In this document: piece by piece, positions 27,699 to 37,007 of the stretch | Numbering within the stretch: position 1 is the stretch's first letter | Layout of the letters: each line of letters starts with the position of its first letter | From: Methanolobus psychrophilus R15 | GTDB lineage: Archaea; Halobacteriota; Methanosarcinia; Methanosarcinales; Methanosarcinaceae | Direction: 5' to 3' | DNA length: 64,000 nt | Assembly: GCA_000306725.1 (NCBI GenBank) | Contig: CP003083.1 | Span: forward strand, 1,674,001 to 1,738,000 | Notes under the pieces: model-generated | The model's database searches: none | What the model saw: the letters and a program-made list of their open reading frames with translations, nothing else | What the model was told of the DNA's origin: nothing | Translations under genes and position numbers: made by a program

Positions 27699-29096
27699 TT
27701 GAATCAATCCAGCAATTACGACGATTCCCAGGAGACGCCTTATGCCTATACATCTACCACCGCTTGCGGTGGCCTTGATCCTGACAGCATTGAGGCAGGT
27801 CATACAGTCTCTTCTGACAGGGAAACGGGGATCGAGCTTGTCAAAGAGATAATTCCCCAGTCAACAACTGAAGCCGGGGCTCTCCCACCCACAGAGATCA
27901 TTATTGTGGGAACTGCCCATGTATCGGAAAAGAGTGTCAGGGAAGTAAATAATGCTATCAGCCGGGAAAGACCTGATATTGTGGCCGTAGAGCTATGTAG
28001 TCCCAGATATGAAGCTATTAAGGGCAATGTGCAAAACACCCAGGTGCCTGTTAAAGAACTGCTGAAGGAAGGCAAGATATATTTCTATATCGTGCACATG
28101 CTGCTTGCCCATATACAGAAGAAGTTCGCTGACCAGATGGGTATCCAGCCGGGTGCCGAGATGATCAGCGCTATCGAAGCGGCGGAAGCAAGCGGTGCGC
28201 AGGTACTGCTGATAGACAGGAATGTCCAGGTCACTCTCCAGCGCTTCTGGAATGAGATGGGATTCATTGAAAAGATCAAGATGATGGGAGGCCTCCTGGC
28301 TGCAGTGCTCGGTATTGGCGGCACCAAGGATATAGACATGGATACCATCACCAACCAGGACATTGTTTCAGTCCTTGTGGAGGAGTTCAGGGTAAGTTCT
28401 CCCAATGCTGTAAAGGTCCTTATCGATGAAAGGGATGCCTACATGGCCAGAAACCTGTTAAGGGCTGCCGGCAGCGGAGGAAAGAAGATCGTCGCCGTTG
28501 TGGGTGCAGGCCACAGGGCCGGCATCCAGCGCTATCTTGAGAATCCGGCTTCTCTCCCTAAGGTCGATTACTCCGTGGAAACCCCAAAAAAGCGCTTCAG
28601 CCTGGTAAAACTGTTTGGTTTTGCAATAGTAGGGATTGCCATTGCGACGTTTGCATTACTTCTATTATCCGGCGTTCCCTTTGAAACAATGATGATTGCC
28701 TTCGCCTGGTGGTTCATCATCAATGGCGTGCTCAGTGCGGCGGGTGCCGTAATTGCCAGGGGACATCCCTACTCCGTGCTCACGGCCTTCTCTGTAGCCT
28801 GGCTGACATCCTTGAATCCTATGATGGCCGCAGGCTGGTTCGCAGGACTCACCGAGGCAAAATACCGCAATCCCACAACAGATGATTTCAAGAAGCTTAT
28901 AGATGCCGAAAATACCAAGGATATGATGAAGAACAATCTCTTCAGGGTAATACTCGTGGCAGCCCTGGCAAACCTCGGCAGCATGGCCGGCACATTCCTG
29001 GGAGTTTATGTAATGCTTGAGGTCACAGGAATCAATCCCAAAGAAATGATCCAGGCAGGAATAAGTGCAGGATTCCTCGCCCTGGGAATGGGATAA
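27699..29096 (+). CDS. TraB/PrgY-family membrane protein
   Basis: A 465-residue protein of the TraB (pheromone-shutdown) family. The soluble half has the hallmark motifs GTAHVSEKSVREV, VAVELCSPRYEAI, DERDAYMARNL and VVGAGHRAGI. The C-terminal third has four or so hydrophobic segments (from about 305). TTG at 27699 is the likely start, with AGAGGAT before it. Archaeal members are widespread and their role is unsettled; a metal-dependent protease-like activity has been suggested for the wider TIKI/TraB fold. May be co-transcribed with the M50 protease. Confidence 0.85.
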   Translation: MNQSSNYDDSQETPYAYTSTTACGGLDPDSIEAGHTVSSDRETGIELVKEIIPQSTTEAGALPPTEIIIVGTAHVSEKSVREVNNAISRERPDIVAVELCSPRYEAIKGNVQNTQVPVKELLKEGKIYFYIVHMLLAHIQKKFADQMGIQPGAEMISAIEAAEASGAQVLLIDRNVQVTLQRFWNEMGFIEKIKMMGGLLAAVLGIGGTKDIDMDTITNQDIVSVLVEEFRVSSPNAVKVLIDERDAYMARNLLRAAGSGGKKIVAVVGAGHRAGIQRYLENPASLPKVDYSVETPKKRFSLVKLFGFAIVGIAIATFALLLLSGVPFETMMIAFAWWFIINGVLSAAGAVIARGHPYSVLTAFSVAWLTSLNPMMAAGWFAGLTEAKYRNPTTDDFKKLIDAENTKDMMKNNLFRVILVAALANLGSMAGTFLGVYVMLEVTGINPKEMIQAGISAGFLALGMG

Positions 29097-29118
29097 ATCT
29101 GAGCAAGAACAAATAAAA

Positions 29119-29137
29119 AAGACCAAAAGCTGGTCTT
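29119..29137 (-). terminator. Terminator between convergent genes
   Basis: Arms AAGACCA and TGGTCTT around AAAGC. On the minus strand TTTTTT follows, fitting the end of the transglutaminase-like gene, whose stop codon it touches. Confidence 0.6.
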
Positions 29138-29751
29138 CATCTTCTATTTTTCTTTCCCGCTATCAACGGAACATCGGGCAGATTGCCGTAAACCTCTTCA
29201 TAGCTTTTGTATTTGCTTAAAGTTTCAACGACAACCGGAAGTGGGTCCGCCCATATCTCCGGCAGATCAGCCTCTCCTTCTATTTTTATATCATACGCCA
29301 GCTGCTCTTGAGGCGGGTTGAATTGTGCATTCACTCCTTTCTTGTTCCCTCTGGCATCCACACGATACCATCCGATTTCCTCCAGATACACGGCATTGAG
29401 CCCGTGGAGGCAAAATGGAGCACCTTCATCATTTCTGCTCAGGCGCTGGTAACAAAGACCCGCTGGTATGGAATTTGCCCTGAGAAGAGCTGCCAGAAGA
29501 TGACTCTTGGCGTAGCAATAACCTGTGCCGTACTTCAGGACCTCGGAGGCTTTCAGGGTGACCGGGTTCATCCGGTGGTCATGACTGTGCAGTATCTCAT
29601 CCCTGACCCACTCGAAACAGCTCTTGGATATCTCTATAGAATTTCTGAGTCCCCCTGCTATATCCTTTGCTTTCTTGAGAACATCTGGGTGGTCCCAGTC
29701 TATTATGGTTGTTGGCCTTAGATAATCCTGCATCTGTGTCATTTCATCCAA
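29137..29751 (-). CDS. Transglutaminase-like cysteine protease-fold protein
   Basis: A 204-residue protein with the transglutaminase core. The catalytic triad is visible: Cys79 in GTGYCYAKSHLL, His116 in CLHGLNAVYL and Asp132 in WYRVDARGNK. Archaeal proteins of this group may act as peptidases or amide hydrolases; the substrate is unknown. No signal peptide or membrane segment is seen, so it is probably cytoplasmic. Convergent with the TraB gene. Confidence 0.85.
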   Translation of the reverse strand: MDEMTQMQDYLRPTTIIDWDHPDVLKKAKDIAGGLRNSIEISKSCFEWVRDEILHSHDHRMNPVTLKASEVLKYGTGYCYAKSHLLAALLRANSIPAGLCYQRLSRNDEGAPFCLHGLNAVYLEEIGWYRVDARGNKKGVNAQFNPPQEQLAYDIKIEGEADLPEIWADPLPVVVETLSKYKSYEEVYGNLPDVPLIAGKKNRR

Positions 29752-29815
29752 ATATTAAAGAAAAAAGCGCTGGTAGATGATACTAATTGATGTGAGCATG
29801 AAAACAGAAAATAAA

Positions 29816-29837
29816 AAAGACCTCATACGAGGTCTTT
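29816..29837 (-). terminator. Terminator overlapping the end of ftr
   Basis: Nine-base arms AAAGACCTC and GAGGTCTTT around ATAC. On the minus strand the stem is followed by a T-rich stretch. The upstream arm includes the last codons of ftr. Confidence 0.75.
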
Positions 29838-30719
29838 CAGGTGGAACTGGAACTTTCCGAGCTTACCGCCGTAGTTTCCTGCGGTGATCTTCTTGACACC
29901 GGGGACTGTGGTGGCTGCTTTGATGCCTATCTGCATTGCCTTCTTTATTGAGGCTTCATCAAGGCCGTTGATGACCAGCTCGAACACTGCTTTCACGTCA
30001 GCGGGAATTTCGGTTCCTTCGACCTTGTCCCTGATGGTGGGGCAGAATTTTTCGTTGGCTGTTGCCTTCATGAACTTGGCGTACTTGTGGGAACCTGCCT
30101 TGGAACCGCTGGCTACTATGCCTCCGGGGAAGGGAGTGATGGTGCCTTCAAGTTCCTTGATGGCGTCCACGGCTAACTCTGCAGCTGTGAGGGCGGTCAT
30201 CTGGCTGTCACCGAAGATGAAGAAGTTACCGCCTGCGATACCGGGTATTGCGCCGATGTTCTCCTCGACCAGGAAGTCTCCACCCATGATGGGGATGCTG
30301 TGCATCTTGCGTCCTGCGATCTCTTTTACGGATTCCATGCCGTCACCGAAGAACTTCAGCTTGAAACCGACATTGAACTGCTTCTCAGCAGCAGGGAGGC
30401 CGTTGAAGACCGCTGTGGTCGGGGCTGTGAGCACACACTGCCCGAGGCGCTCAAGGAGCTGGTGTTCCAGTGCATCGTATCCGAAGGTGCATATCTGGAT
30501 ATAGTATCCCGGCCTGCCGTCAGGTGTCTCCTGCGGGCTTGCATATCTCTCGATGCCTGCCTCAGCCGGGCACATGATGACAGATGTACCAAATCCTGTT
30601 GCTTCCATTGCTGCAACCTCTGCCCAGCGCTTTGTTGCCGCTGTGATAAGCACTCTTGCGATCTTGATCGAAAACGCTTCAGCAAAAGTATCTTCTATTT
30701 CTACTCCGTTGATTTCCAT
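29823..30719 (-). CDS. ftr: Formylmethanofuran:tetrahydromethanopterin formyltransferase
   Basis: Ftr moves the formyl group between methanofuran and tetrahydro(sarcina)pterin, used in reverse for methyl oxidation by methylotrophic methanogens. The 298-residue protein matches the family length and starts MEINGVEIEDTFAEAFSIKI. Characteristic stretches such as CPAEAGIERY, FGDGMESV, IPGIAGGNFFIFGDSQMTAL and GGIVASGSKAGSHKYAKF are present. Single gene with its own terminator. Confidence 0.95.
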   Translation of the reverse strand: MEINGVEIEDTFAEAFSIKIARVLITAATKRWAEVAAMEATGFGTSVIMCPAEAGIERYASPQETPDGRPGYYIQICTFGYDALEHQLLERLGQCVLTAPTTAVFNGLPAAEKQFNVGFKLKFFGDGMESVKEIAGRKMHSIPIMGGDFLVEENIGAIPGIAGGNFFIFGDSQMTALTAAELAVDAIKELEGTITPFPGGIVASGSKAGSHKYAKFMKATANEKFCPTIRDKVEGTEIPADVKAVFELVINGLDEASIKKAMQIGIKAATTVPGVKKITAGNYGGKLGKFQFHLKDLV

Positions 30720-30878
30720 AATGATCCCTTTTTAAAGCCTGATCCTCAGGTTTAATTATATAATGTACGGAATTTGCCATATTGCTTTACGTGTGAACGC
30801 AAGCACTACAGCATATAAGAATACAATCGCAGTACATATATCCTTCGAAAAGCAGACCTAAAGAGGGTAAAAGCGGAC

Positions 30879-32555
30879 CTATCGTCCACCTGAATTATTA
30901 TAGGTCTTTTCAAAGAGCGCAAACATCTCCCTGTCAATTTCCTTGTATTTGCCAATTTCAAAAACAGCCTCGTTAACAAACACCATCAGCTCTTCTTTTT
31001 GTGACAGGCCTGCAAGGGTCTTTGAGGAGAAGGCAGTTGATTCCACCATCTGTTCCTTTATGGAAGCTTCACACACCTGTACGAGTGCATTTACTGAAAG
31101 TGAAGCCTCTTCATCAAGGTTCTTCTCTGCAGCAAGCACACAGAAATATTCAATATGGCCTATAACATCAACGACCTTCTCATCGGAATGTTTTCTTGCA
31201 GCAGTAACGCCTATATCTTTTAAGGAGCCTGTGATCTCAAGGTAGGACCGCTCACCGAATATGTCCCCTATATCCCTGAATGCCGCAACGACCTTATGGA
31301 GGGCGTCATTCTTCTTCCTGTCAGGTGATTCCTGAACGGTCTTTATGCAGATATCCCGAAGAGCTATGATTATCTGCTTCTCAGCGGGTTCAAGCCTGTT
31401 CTCCCTGACCGTGACTGCAACATTCACCATGGCTTTGCGTACATGCTCAAGTGTATGGATATCTTTATTTGAGGCGGCATCCAGAGCGATGACCTTTAGG
31501 AGATAGACAGCTTTTTCAACAGGCTCTATCATTTTATGCGTGGCGGCTGTCTGGCCCACTTTGCCTGCAGATAGTGCAAATTCATGCATTGGAGTGGAAA
31601 TATAATTATTATTTAATACTTTATAAAGATCTTTTATTGTATTTGCTTTTCTGATCTGTGCTATCCTGCCCCCGGGAAGAACATAGTTCCTTCCTTTGTG
31701 AAGAGTAAAGAGGTTGTGCATGTGCTCTATTACCTGCAGTGTGGAACCACTCATCTTCTTTTCAGCGCACTCACTGCCGACAGCGGCCATAGCTTTTATG
31801 ATCTCGTTAACGATATCTGTTTTCTTTTCGCTCTCTGCAAGCACACCCAGCCTGTAGAGATGTGAGCTCAAATGACTGACTATCAAAGAACTGTTCCCGC
31901 CTGCCATAAGGACTTGGGAACCGAATCTTCCAAGAGCATGTATTCCTTTTACTGCTGTAAGGTCGTCGTCATTCCTTAAAGCACCCCTGATTATATCGAC
32001 AATAAGCTGAAGGGGATCAAAGACCGATTTCCCGCTATCCATCTTCCTGTAATGCTCACTCATTTCATAGGCGTTCAGTTTCCTGGTAATGCCAAGGAAC
32101 CTTTGGCTTATCCTTTCATTATTGAGATAATCGGCAAAGAGAAATCCAGAAACAGAAAGTACAAGGGACGCGGCAACCACCATTCCTATGCCGGTAATAC
32201 CGGATGCTCCCAGAATATGCAGTATTGACAGTGAGAGTGCAAAGGTTCCCAGGGTGTAGGAGAACATATTTCCCAGGACATCTTTCTTGTCCGGGAGCCA
32301 GAGGCACACTGCCCAGATAGAAGCAAAGCAAACAGCAAGCACGATATTGCTGTAAAAGAACTCCATTTCCCGGTTTGTAAGCAGAGTTATCACGAATGCA
32401 AGCTGTATGGCAAGTGCACCGATGGCCAGGTCTGCACCTATATCCTTATGGCCTATCTTCAGATTGTTCTTTGCAATAATATCAATGAGCAGGAAGACGG
32501 CTATCACACCTATTACCAGCGCAGTGTCAATGATATTTGTGATCAGGATCTGCAT
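30879..32555 (-). CDS. Uncharacterised membrane protein with large helical cytoplasmic domain
   Basis: A 558-residue protein of unrecognised family. Residues about 5-165 contain six hydrophobic segments (for example VIGVIAVFLLIDIIAK and LAIGALAIQLAFVITLL). From about 180 it is soluble and almost entirely helical, with repeated units of about 40 residues that look like loose HEAT/armadillo-type repeats (GIHALGRFGSQVLMAGG; IIKAMAAVGSECAEKK). An isoform with a sensor or scaffold role is conceivable. No catalytic motif. No close operon partners: a 159-bp gap to ftr and a divergent small gene. Confidence 0.7.
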   Translation of the reverse strand: MQILITNIIDTALVIGVIAVFLLIDIIAKNNLKIGHKDIGADLAIGALAIQLAFVITLLTNREMEFFYSNIVLAVCFASIWAVCLWLPDKKDVLGNMFSYTLGTFALSLSILHILGASGITGIGMVVAASLVLSVSGFLFADYLNNERISQRFLGITRKLNAYEMSEHYRKMDSGKSVFDPLQLIVDIIRGALRNDDDLTAVKGIHALGRFGSQVLMAGGNSSLIVSHLSSHLYRLGVLAESEKKTDIVNEIIKAMAAVGSECAEKKMSGSTLQVIEHMHNLFTLHKGRNYVLPGGRIAQIRKANTIKDLYKVLNNNYISTPMHEFALSAGKVGQTAATHKMIEPVEKAVYLLKVIALDAASNKDIHTLEHVRKAMVNVAVTVRENRLEPAEKQIIIALRDICIKTVQESPDRKKNDALHKVVAAFRDIGDIFGERSYLEITGSLKDIGVTAARKHSDEKVVDVIGHIEYFCVLAAEKNLDEEASLSVNALVQVCEASIKEQMVESTAFSSKTLAGLSQKEELMVFVNEAVFEIGKYKEIDREMFALFEKTYNNSGGR

Positions 32556-32805
32556 AGGGCTATATCTGTCATTTTTATTTATATATATATGCTGAAAAGA
32601 TATCCATCAACTCCCTTTTTAGCAGGCTGTCTGCCTTCAAATATATCTGTGCTATTAGAAATGGCAAATGAAAGATAACATTTCTTTATATCACAGATGT
32701 ATACAGAAACCTTTATCAGTATTCACGCAACTGTAAATTGAGAACATTATTCGAAAGCTCTTTTTTCTTAGATGATCTCTTTTTTGTAAGGTCACGGAGA
32801 GTTTC

Positions 32806-33135
32806 ATGGATAGTAATTACAGGGAAGTCACAGATTCTGACTGGCGCAGGACGATCCTGTATATTGTATCATTTTCAGCTATAATCGTAGCAGCTTCTTT
32901 TGTTTTGTTACCGGAGAAATGGTATCTGTGGGGATTGATAATTGCCTTGGGCACATTCCAGCTGGTTTCCTGGCATGCAAAGAATTTTGCCTATCGCTGC
33001 CCTAACTGCGGTGAGGTATTTGAGATATCTCTTGCTGCTGATTTCCTGGGTCCCAATGGCGGCACAAAGAAGTATCTGAAATGCCCAAACTGCAGCAAGC
33101 GTTCCTGGGCCAAGATACTGGCTAAAAGTAAATAA
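32806..33135 (+). CDS. Small membrane protein with C-terminal zinc ribbon
   Basis: A 109-residue protein. Two hydrophobic segments (about 17-34 and 42-56) precede a zinc-ribbon with CPNCGEVFEI and, 24 residues on, CPNCSKRSW, giving four cysteines for one metal. Family not recognised. A possible membrane-anchored adaptor. The start ATG follows GGAGAG. Confidence 0.68.
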   Translation: MDSNYREVTDSDWRRTILYIVSFSAIIVAASFVLLPEKWYLWGLIIALGTFQLVSWHAKNFAYRCPNCGEVFEISLAADFLGPNGGTKKYLKCPNCSKRSWAKILAKSK

Positions 33136-33160
33136 GGGCCGGTTCGATACTGTTCCCTAG

Positions 33161-34795
33161 TCAGGCTTTTTTCAGGGAGACCCAGAATATGCTGCCTCTG
33201 CCAAGAGGATTGTCATCAACGCCTGCTTTTCCCTTGTGGAGATCTATTATCCTCTTTACAATGGCAAGCCCGAGGCCGCTCCCTTTTACACTGCCCTTAT
33301 CAGCTCTTTTGAATCTATCAAATATCATGGGTTTGTCCTGATTGCTTATACCAGAGCCAAAATCAGTTACCTGTATCCTGTATTCATTTCCAAGGTCCTG
33401 GATGCTGACAATTATTTTCTCTTTTTCAGGACTGTATTTGATAGCATTGGACAGAAGGTTGATGAAGACCTCTTCCATTAGAGGACTGGCATGAACAACA
33501 CAACCGGGAACAGGATTGAAAACAAGTGTAAGACCCCTTTTATCGATATCATCCCTCACAGACCTTATAGCTCTCTCAATTATCGGGACGATGTCCTGCT
33601 CCTCAAACTTCACATCAGATACTGATTCCAGCTTGATGAATTTTGTAGCCGACTCCATCATATCTATCAGTTTTTCGTTGTTGCTGTGAACCTTATCAAG
33701 CAACCTGATCTTATCCTTGTCATCCTCAATTATGAGAAGTTCCTCTGTGAAACCGCGGATGATATTTGCAGGATTGAGAAGGTCGTGGGTGAGTATATCC
33801 GTGAACAGTACTTTCAGTTCAGTGCTTGACTCCAGTTCCCGGGTGTATCTGTGCAGGTTGTCTTCATTTTCCCTGCGGTTGATGGATTCCGCGAGCACGT
33901 TGGCGACAGATTGCATGAAATGGATATCGTCTTCCGTGAACACTCTGCTCTGTGCGGTATGAACGCTCAGGGTCCCAAAAGGCCTGTCCTTACGTCCGAT
34001 GAGCACGTCCATCCCGCTTACCAGTCCATGACCCCTGAGCAGAGAATAGCCACTGAACCTGTCCTTTGTTTCTCTGTCCATGACAACTGCCGGTTCACCT
34101 GAGTAGAGGGTATAACAGAGTATGCTGCTGGAATCATCACTGTGGGCATCAATATCACTATCTCTCGTCTCTTCCTCCCATCCTACCCCTGCGATCATGA
34201 CAGTGTTCCCAGCTTTCTCCTGTCTCATTATCCTGCAGTATTCCACATTAAGGGTCTGTGCGACAAGCCTGACTGCCTCTTTCATAAGGCTGTCCAGGTC
34301 ACCATCTGAAAGTCCCTGCTGTCCAAGGCTTGCAACAGCAGCGTGCTGGCTTTCCCGCATCTTCAGGATTCTCTCAACGCTCTTCCGCTCGCTGACATCT
34401 TTGGTATGTCTTACCACCATGACAACATTATGTTCTTCATCAAGGATGGGGGATAACTCGACAGACTTTGTTTTTCCGTCAAGGGGATCTTCGATCTCAT
34501 ATTTGCGACATCTTCCGGTCGTCAGCACTTCCAGCATGTAGCACGGTTCACAGGGAGTGGAGCGTTTCATAAGGCAGCTATAGCAGTAAGGATGGCCCTG
34601 CTTGTCCCTGGCGGGAACAGAATCACAGTGCTTCCAGTTGCTCATTATGATCCTCATGTTCCTGTCGATTACAACGATGTGATCCTGAACCGACCCCAGC
34701 ACTTTCCTGAGCAGGTCAAGCTGGAAATCTTTTTCCTCTTCGTTTTTTACTTCATAGCCTGGAATACCGATCCCTCTTTGGGTTGAACATGTCAT
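33161..34795 (-). CDS. Soluble histidine kinase: cysteine-rich PAS, GAF, HisKA, HATPase
   Basis: A 544-residue kinase without membrane helices. The N-terminal PAS (about 28-135) contains a cysteine cluster (PYCYSCLMKRSTPCEPC) that may bind metal or sense redox. A GAF domain follows at about 145-305. The HisKA box is FTDILTHDLLNPANIIRG, and the ATP-binding domain shows NLLSNAIKYSPEKEK, DFGSGISNQDK and GSGLGLAIVKRI. No adjacent response regulator, so its partner is elsewhere. Confidence 0.88.
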   Translation of the reverse strand: MTCSTQRGIGIPGYEVKNEEEKDFQLDLLRKVLGSVQDHIVVIDRNMRIIMSNWKHCDSVPARDKQGHPYCYSCLMKRSTPCEPCYMLEVLTTGRCRKYEIEDPLDGKTKSVELSPILDEEHNVVMVVRHTKDVSERKSVERILKMRESQHAAVASLGQQGLSDGDLDSLMKEAVRLVAQTLNVEYCRIMRQEKAGNTVMIAGVGWEEETRDSDIDAHSDDSSSILCYTLYSGEPAVVMDRETKDRFSGYSLLRGHGLVSGMDVLIGRKDRPFGTLSVHTAQSRVFTEDDIHFMQSVANVLAESINRRENEDNLHRYTRELESSTELKVLFTDILTHDLLNPANIIRGFTEELLIIEDDKDKIRLLDKVHSNNEKLIDMMESATKFIKLESVSDVKFEEQDIVPIIERAIRSVRDDIDKRGLTLVFNPVPGCVVHASPLMEEVFINLLSNAIKYSPEKEKIIVSIQDLGNEYRIQVTDFGSGISNQDKPMIFDRFKRADKGSVKGSGLGLAIVKRIIDLHKGKAGVDDNPLGRGSIFWVSLKKA

Positions 34796-34918
34796 ACAGT
34801 CAATTTGAAAAACCTCTCCTGTTATTTTATTTATAAGTATCCATGCAACAAAAAGATGATAATCATCATCATTACCAGTTTTACCAGAAAAAACTCCAAG
34901 AAATGCTCAAAAATCAGT

Positions 34919-35782
34919 TCAAAGCTTTTTAAGCTCACCACCACAGAGCTTACAGAATAGTGCTTCCTGATCGTGCCCATTATATCTGCATCTGCTGCAT
35001 TCCTTTGTTGAACTGAGCTTTTTCCTTTCTTCCATAGAAGCGAAACTCATCTCTGCTGTCACAATCCCGGTAGGCACAGCTATAATGCTGTATCCCATGA
35101 TCATGACAAATGATGCCAGTGCCCTTCCAAGGGAAGTCAGGGGTACTATGTCCCCATAACCCACGGTTGTCATAGTTATGATTGCCCAGTAAATGCTCAT
35201 AGGTATGCTTGTAAAACCGCTTTCTTCTCCTTCTATAAGATACATCAGGCTGCCCATTATAGTTACAAGCGCAAGTACAGTGAAAAGGAAAACCGTGATC
35301 TTCCTCCTGCTGGCACGCATCGCCCTCATAAGCAAGTCGGCTTCGCTCATATACTGTATGAGCTTGAGGACACGGAATATCCTCAGAACCCTTAATATCC
35401 TGATCACAAGCAGGAACTGACTGCCGGGTATCAGGATGCTCATGTAGGTGGGTACTATTGCTACCAGATCCACGATACCAAAAAGGCTTGTAGCATATTT
35501 CTTCTTGCTTCTGACACACATCATCCGGAGGATATATTCAATAGTGAAGATTATCGTGAAGAACCACTCCAGCATATAGAGCGTTTCTCCATGCTCAGTT
35601 CTGATGGGAGCGGAACTATCCATCATTACAACAATCACGCTGAAAAGGATACTCACGATGAGAAGGACATCGAAGGCTTTTCCGGCAGGAGTGTCGGCCT
35701 CAAATATGATATCATATATCCGTGCCCTCCAGTTATCACCTGCTGGCCTGTTATCCGAAACCGTACTAGCTGAAAGAGGCAT
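34919..35782 (-). CDS. Six-helix voltage-gated-type potassium channel with zinc-ribbon-like tail
   Basis: About 287 residues. Helices S1-S6 lie at about 30-250, with an S4-like arginine-rich segment (IRILRVLRIFRVLKLIQ). The pore loop carries the selectivity filter TMTTVGYGDIVPLT. The cytoplasmic tail holds CSRCRYNGHDQEALFCKLCG, four cysteines that look like a small zinc ribbon. The start at 35782 has GAGTGAT upstream, overlapping the dinB stop, so it is coupled to dinB. Confidence 0.88.
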   Translation of the reverse strand: MPLSASTVSDNRPAGDNWRARIYDIIFEADTPAGKAFDVLLIVSILFSVIVVMMDSSAPIRTEHGETLYMLEWFFTIIFTIEYILRMMCVRSKKKYATSLFGIVDLVAIVPTYMSILIPGSQFLLVIRILRVLRIFRVLKLIQYMSEADLLMRAMRASRRKITVFLFTVLALVTIMGSLMYLIEGEESGFTSIPMSIYWAIITMTTVGYGDIVPLTSLGRALASFVMIMGYSIIAVPTGIVTAEMSFASMEERKKLSSTKECSRCRYNGHDQEALFCKLCGGELKKL

Positions 35783-35786
35783 GATA

Positions 35787-36881
35787 TCACTCAGCAAAAT
35801 CGAACAGGCTCTTCTGTCCGGTCTTCTCACTAAGGTTACCGACCATCACTCCAATGCGCCTGAAGTTCATTGTGGTTTCCCCGAGGAACTGGCCCATCAT
35901 CTCCCTTGCAGTATCATGAAGGACCTGCCTGTCGGATACCGGATGGCTCAGGGTCCTGCTCTTTGTGGATGTTTTGAAATTTGAAAAGATGACTGTGACT
36001 GTAACAGACCTGAAACCGATTTTTCGGGACTGCGCCCTGTTCATCACATCGTCTGCAAGCTCGGCAAGGAGCAAGAAGATCATTTGCTCGTTGCGTGTGT
36101 CATGTTTAAGCGAGGCCATCCTGCCGATCTGATCACTTGCAGACCTTTCCCTTACAGGCGTTTCATCGATCCCGGAAGCTGCATGCCTGAGAAATGTACC
36201 CTTGTTCTTCCCGAAGACAGTGACAAGCTCCATTATGTCATATTCCTCCAGGTCGGCGACTGTCCTGATTCCCATTTCCGCAAGCTTGTCTTCTGTTACT
36301 TTGCCTATTCCCCAGAGTTTGCCTACAGGCATGGGTCGGAGAAAATCCTGCACTTCTTCCTCCCTGATAACAGTAATGCCATCAGGTTTACGGAAAGAAG
36401 ATGCCATCTTGGCTATCAGTTTGTTGGGGCCGACCCCTACGGAACATGTGAGTTTTTCCTGTGCCTTCACTTCTTCCTTGATACGCATACCTATTTCCCT
36501 GGCAACGTCAAAGTCAGAATTGCAGGAGCGGGTTATATCGAGGAAAGCCTCATCTATGCTGGTTCTCTCAAAAGCCTCCCCGCTGTCAGCATAGGAGTGC
36601 AGGATTGCCATTACGTTCTTTGACACTTCTTCGTAGAATCCCTTGCGCACCGGGAGGAAAACCGCATCAGGTTTAAGGGACCTGGCCTGCCGGCAGGGCA
36701 TGGCTGCGCGTATGCCTGCTCCCCTGGCAGCATAATTACATGTGCTCACAGCCCCGCCTTCTTCGCCGCGGTTGGAGTACATGCACACCACCACCGCCTT
36801 ATCCCTTATAGAAGGGTCTTCCCGTTCTTCTATGGCGGCATAGAAGTAGTCCATATCCACATGTATTATCACACGTTTCAT
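35787..36881 (-). CDS. dinB: DNA polymerase IV (Y-family)
   Basis: A 364-residue translesion polymerase. Catalytic acidic residues are in VIIHVDMDYFYAAIEE and SIDEAFLDIT; the family stretches GVGPNKLIAKMAS and KPDGITVI are present. The C-terminal SLFDFAE-type ending, GQKSLFDFAE, resembles a PCNA-interacting box. The start MKRVIIHVDM at 36881 is chosen by homology; an in-frame GTG 42 bases upstream is possible. No ribosome site at either, so the message may be leaderless. Confidence 0.93.
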   Translation of the reverse strand: MKRVIIHVDMDYFYAAIEEREDPSIRDKAVVVCMYSNRGEEGGAVSTCNYAARGAGIRAAMPCRQARSLKPDAVFLPVRKGFYEEVSKNVMAILHSYADSGEAFERTSIDEAFLDITRSCNSDFDVAREIGMRIKEEVKAQEKLTCSVGVGPNKLIAKMASSFRKPDGITVIREEEVQDFLRPMPVGKLWGIGKVTEDKLAEMGIRTVADLEEYDIMELVTVFGKNKGTFLRHAASGIDETPVRERSASDQIGRMASLKHDTRNEQMIFLLLAELADDVMNRAQSRKIGFRSVTVTVIFSNFKTSTKSRTLSHPVSDRQVLHDTAREMMGQFLGETTMNFRRIGVMVGNLSEKTGQKSLFDFAE

Positions 36882-37007
36882 TGAACTTATTTGGGCGGGA
36901 GACTTTTTATGGTTAACTCTCACTTATTTTCAAGTCATTTGCAGCCATCTGCAATATCTATGTACTATGTTGACCCAGGTTGACTATCTTTTGATCTTAA
37001 TTTAAGC

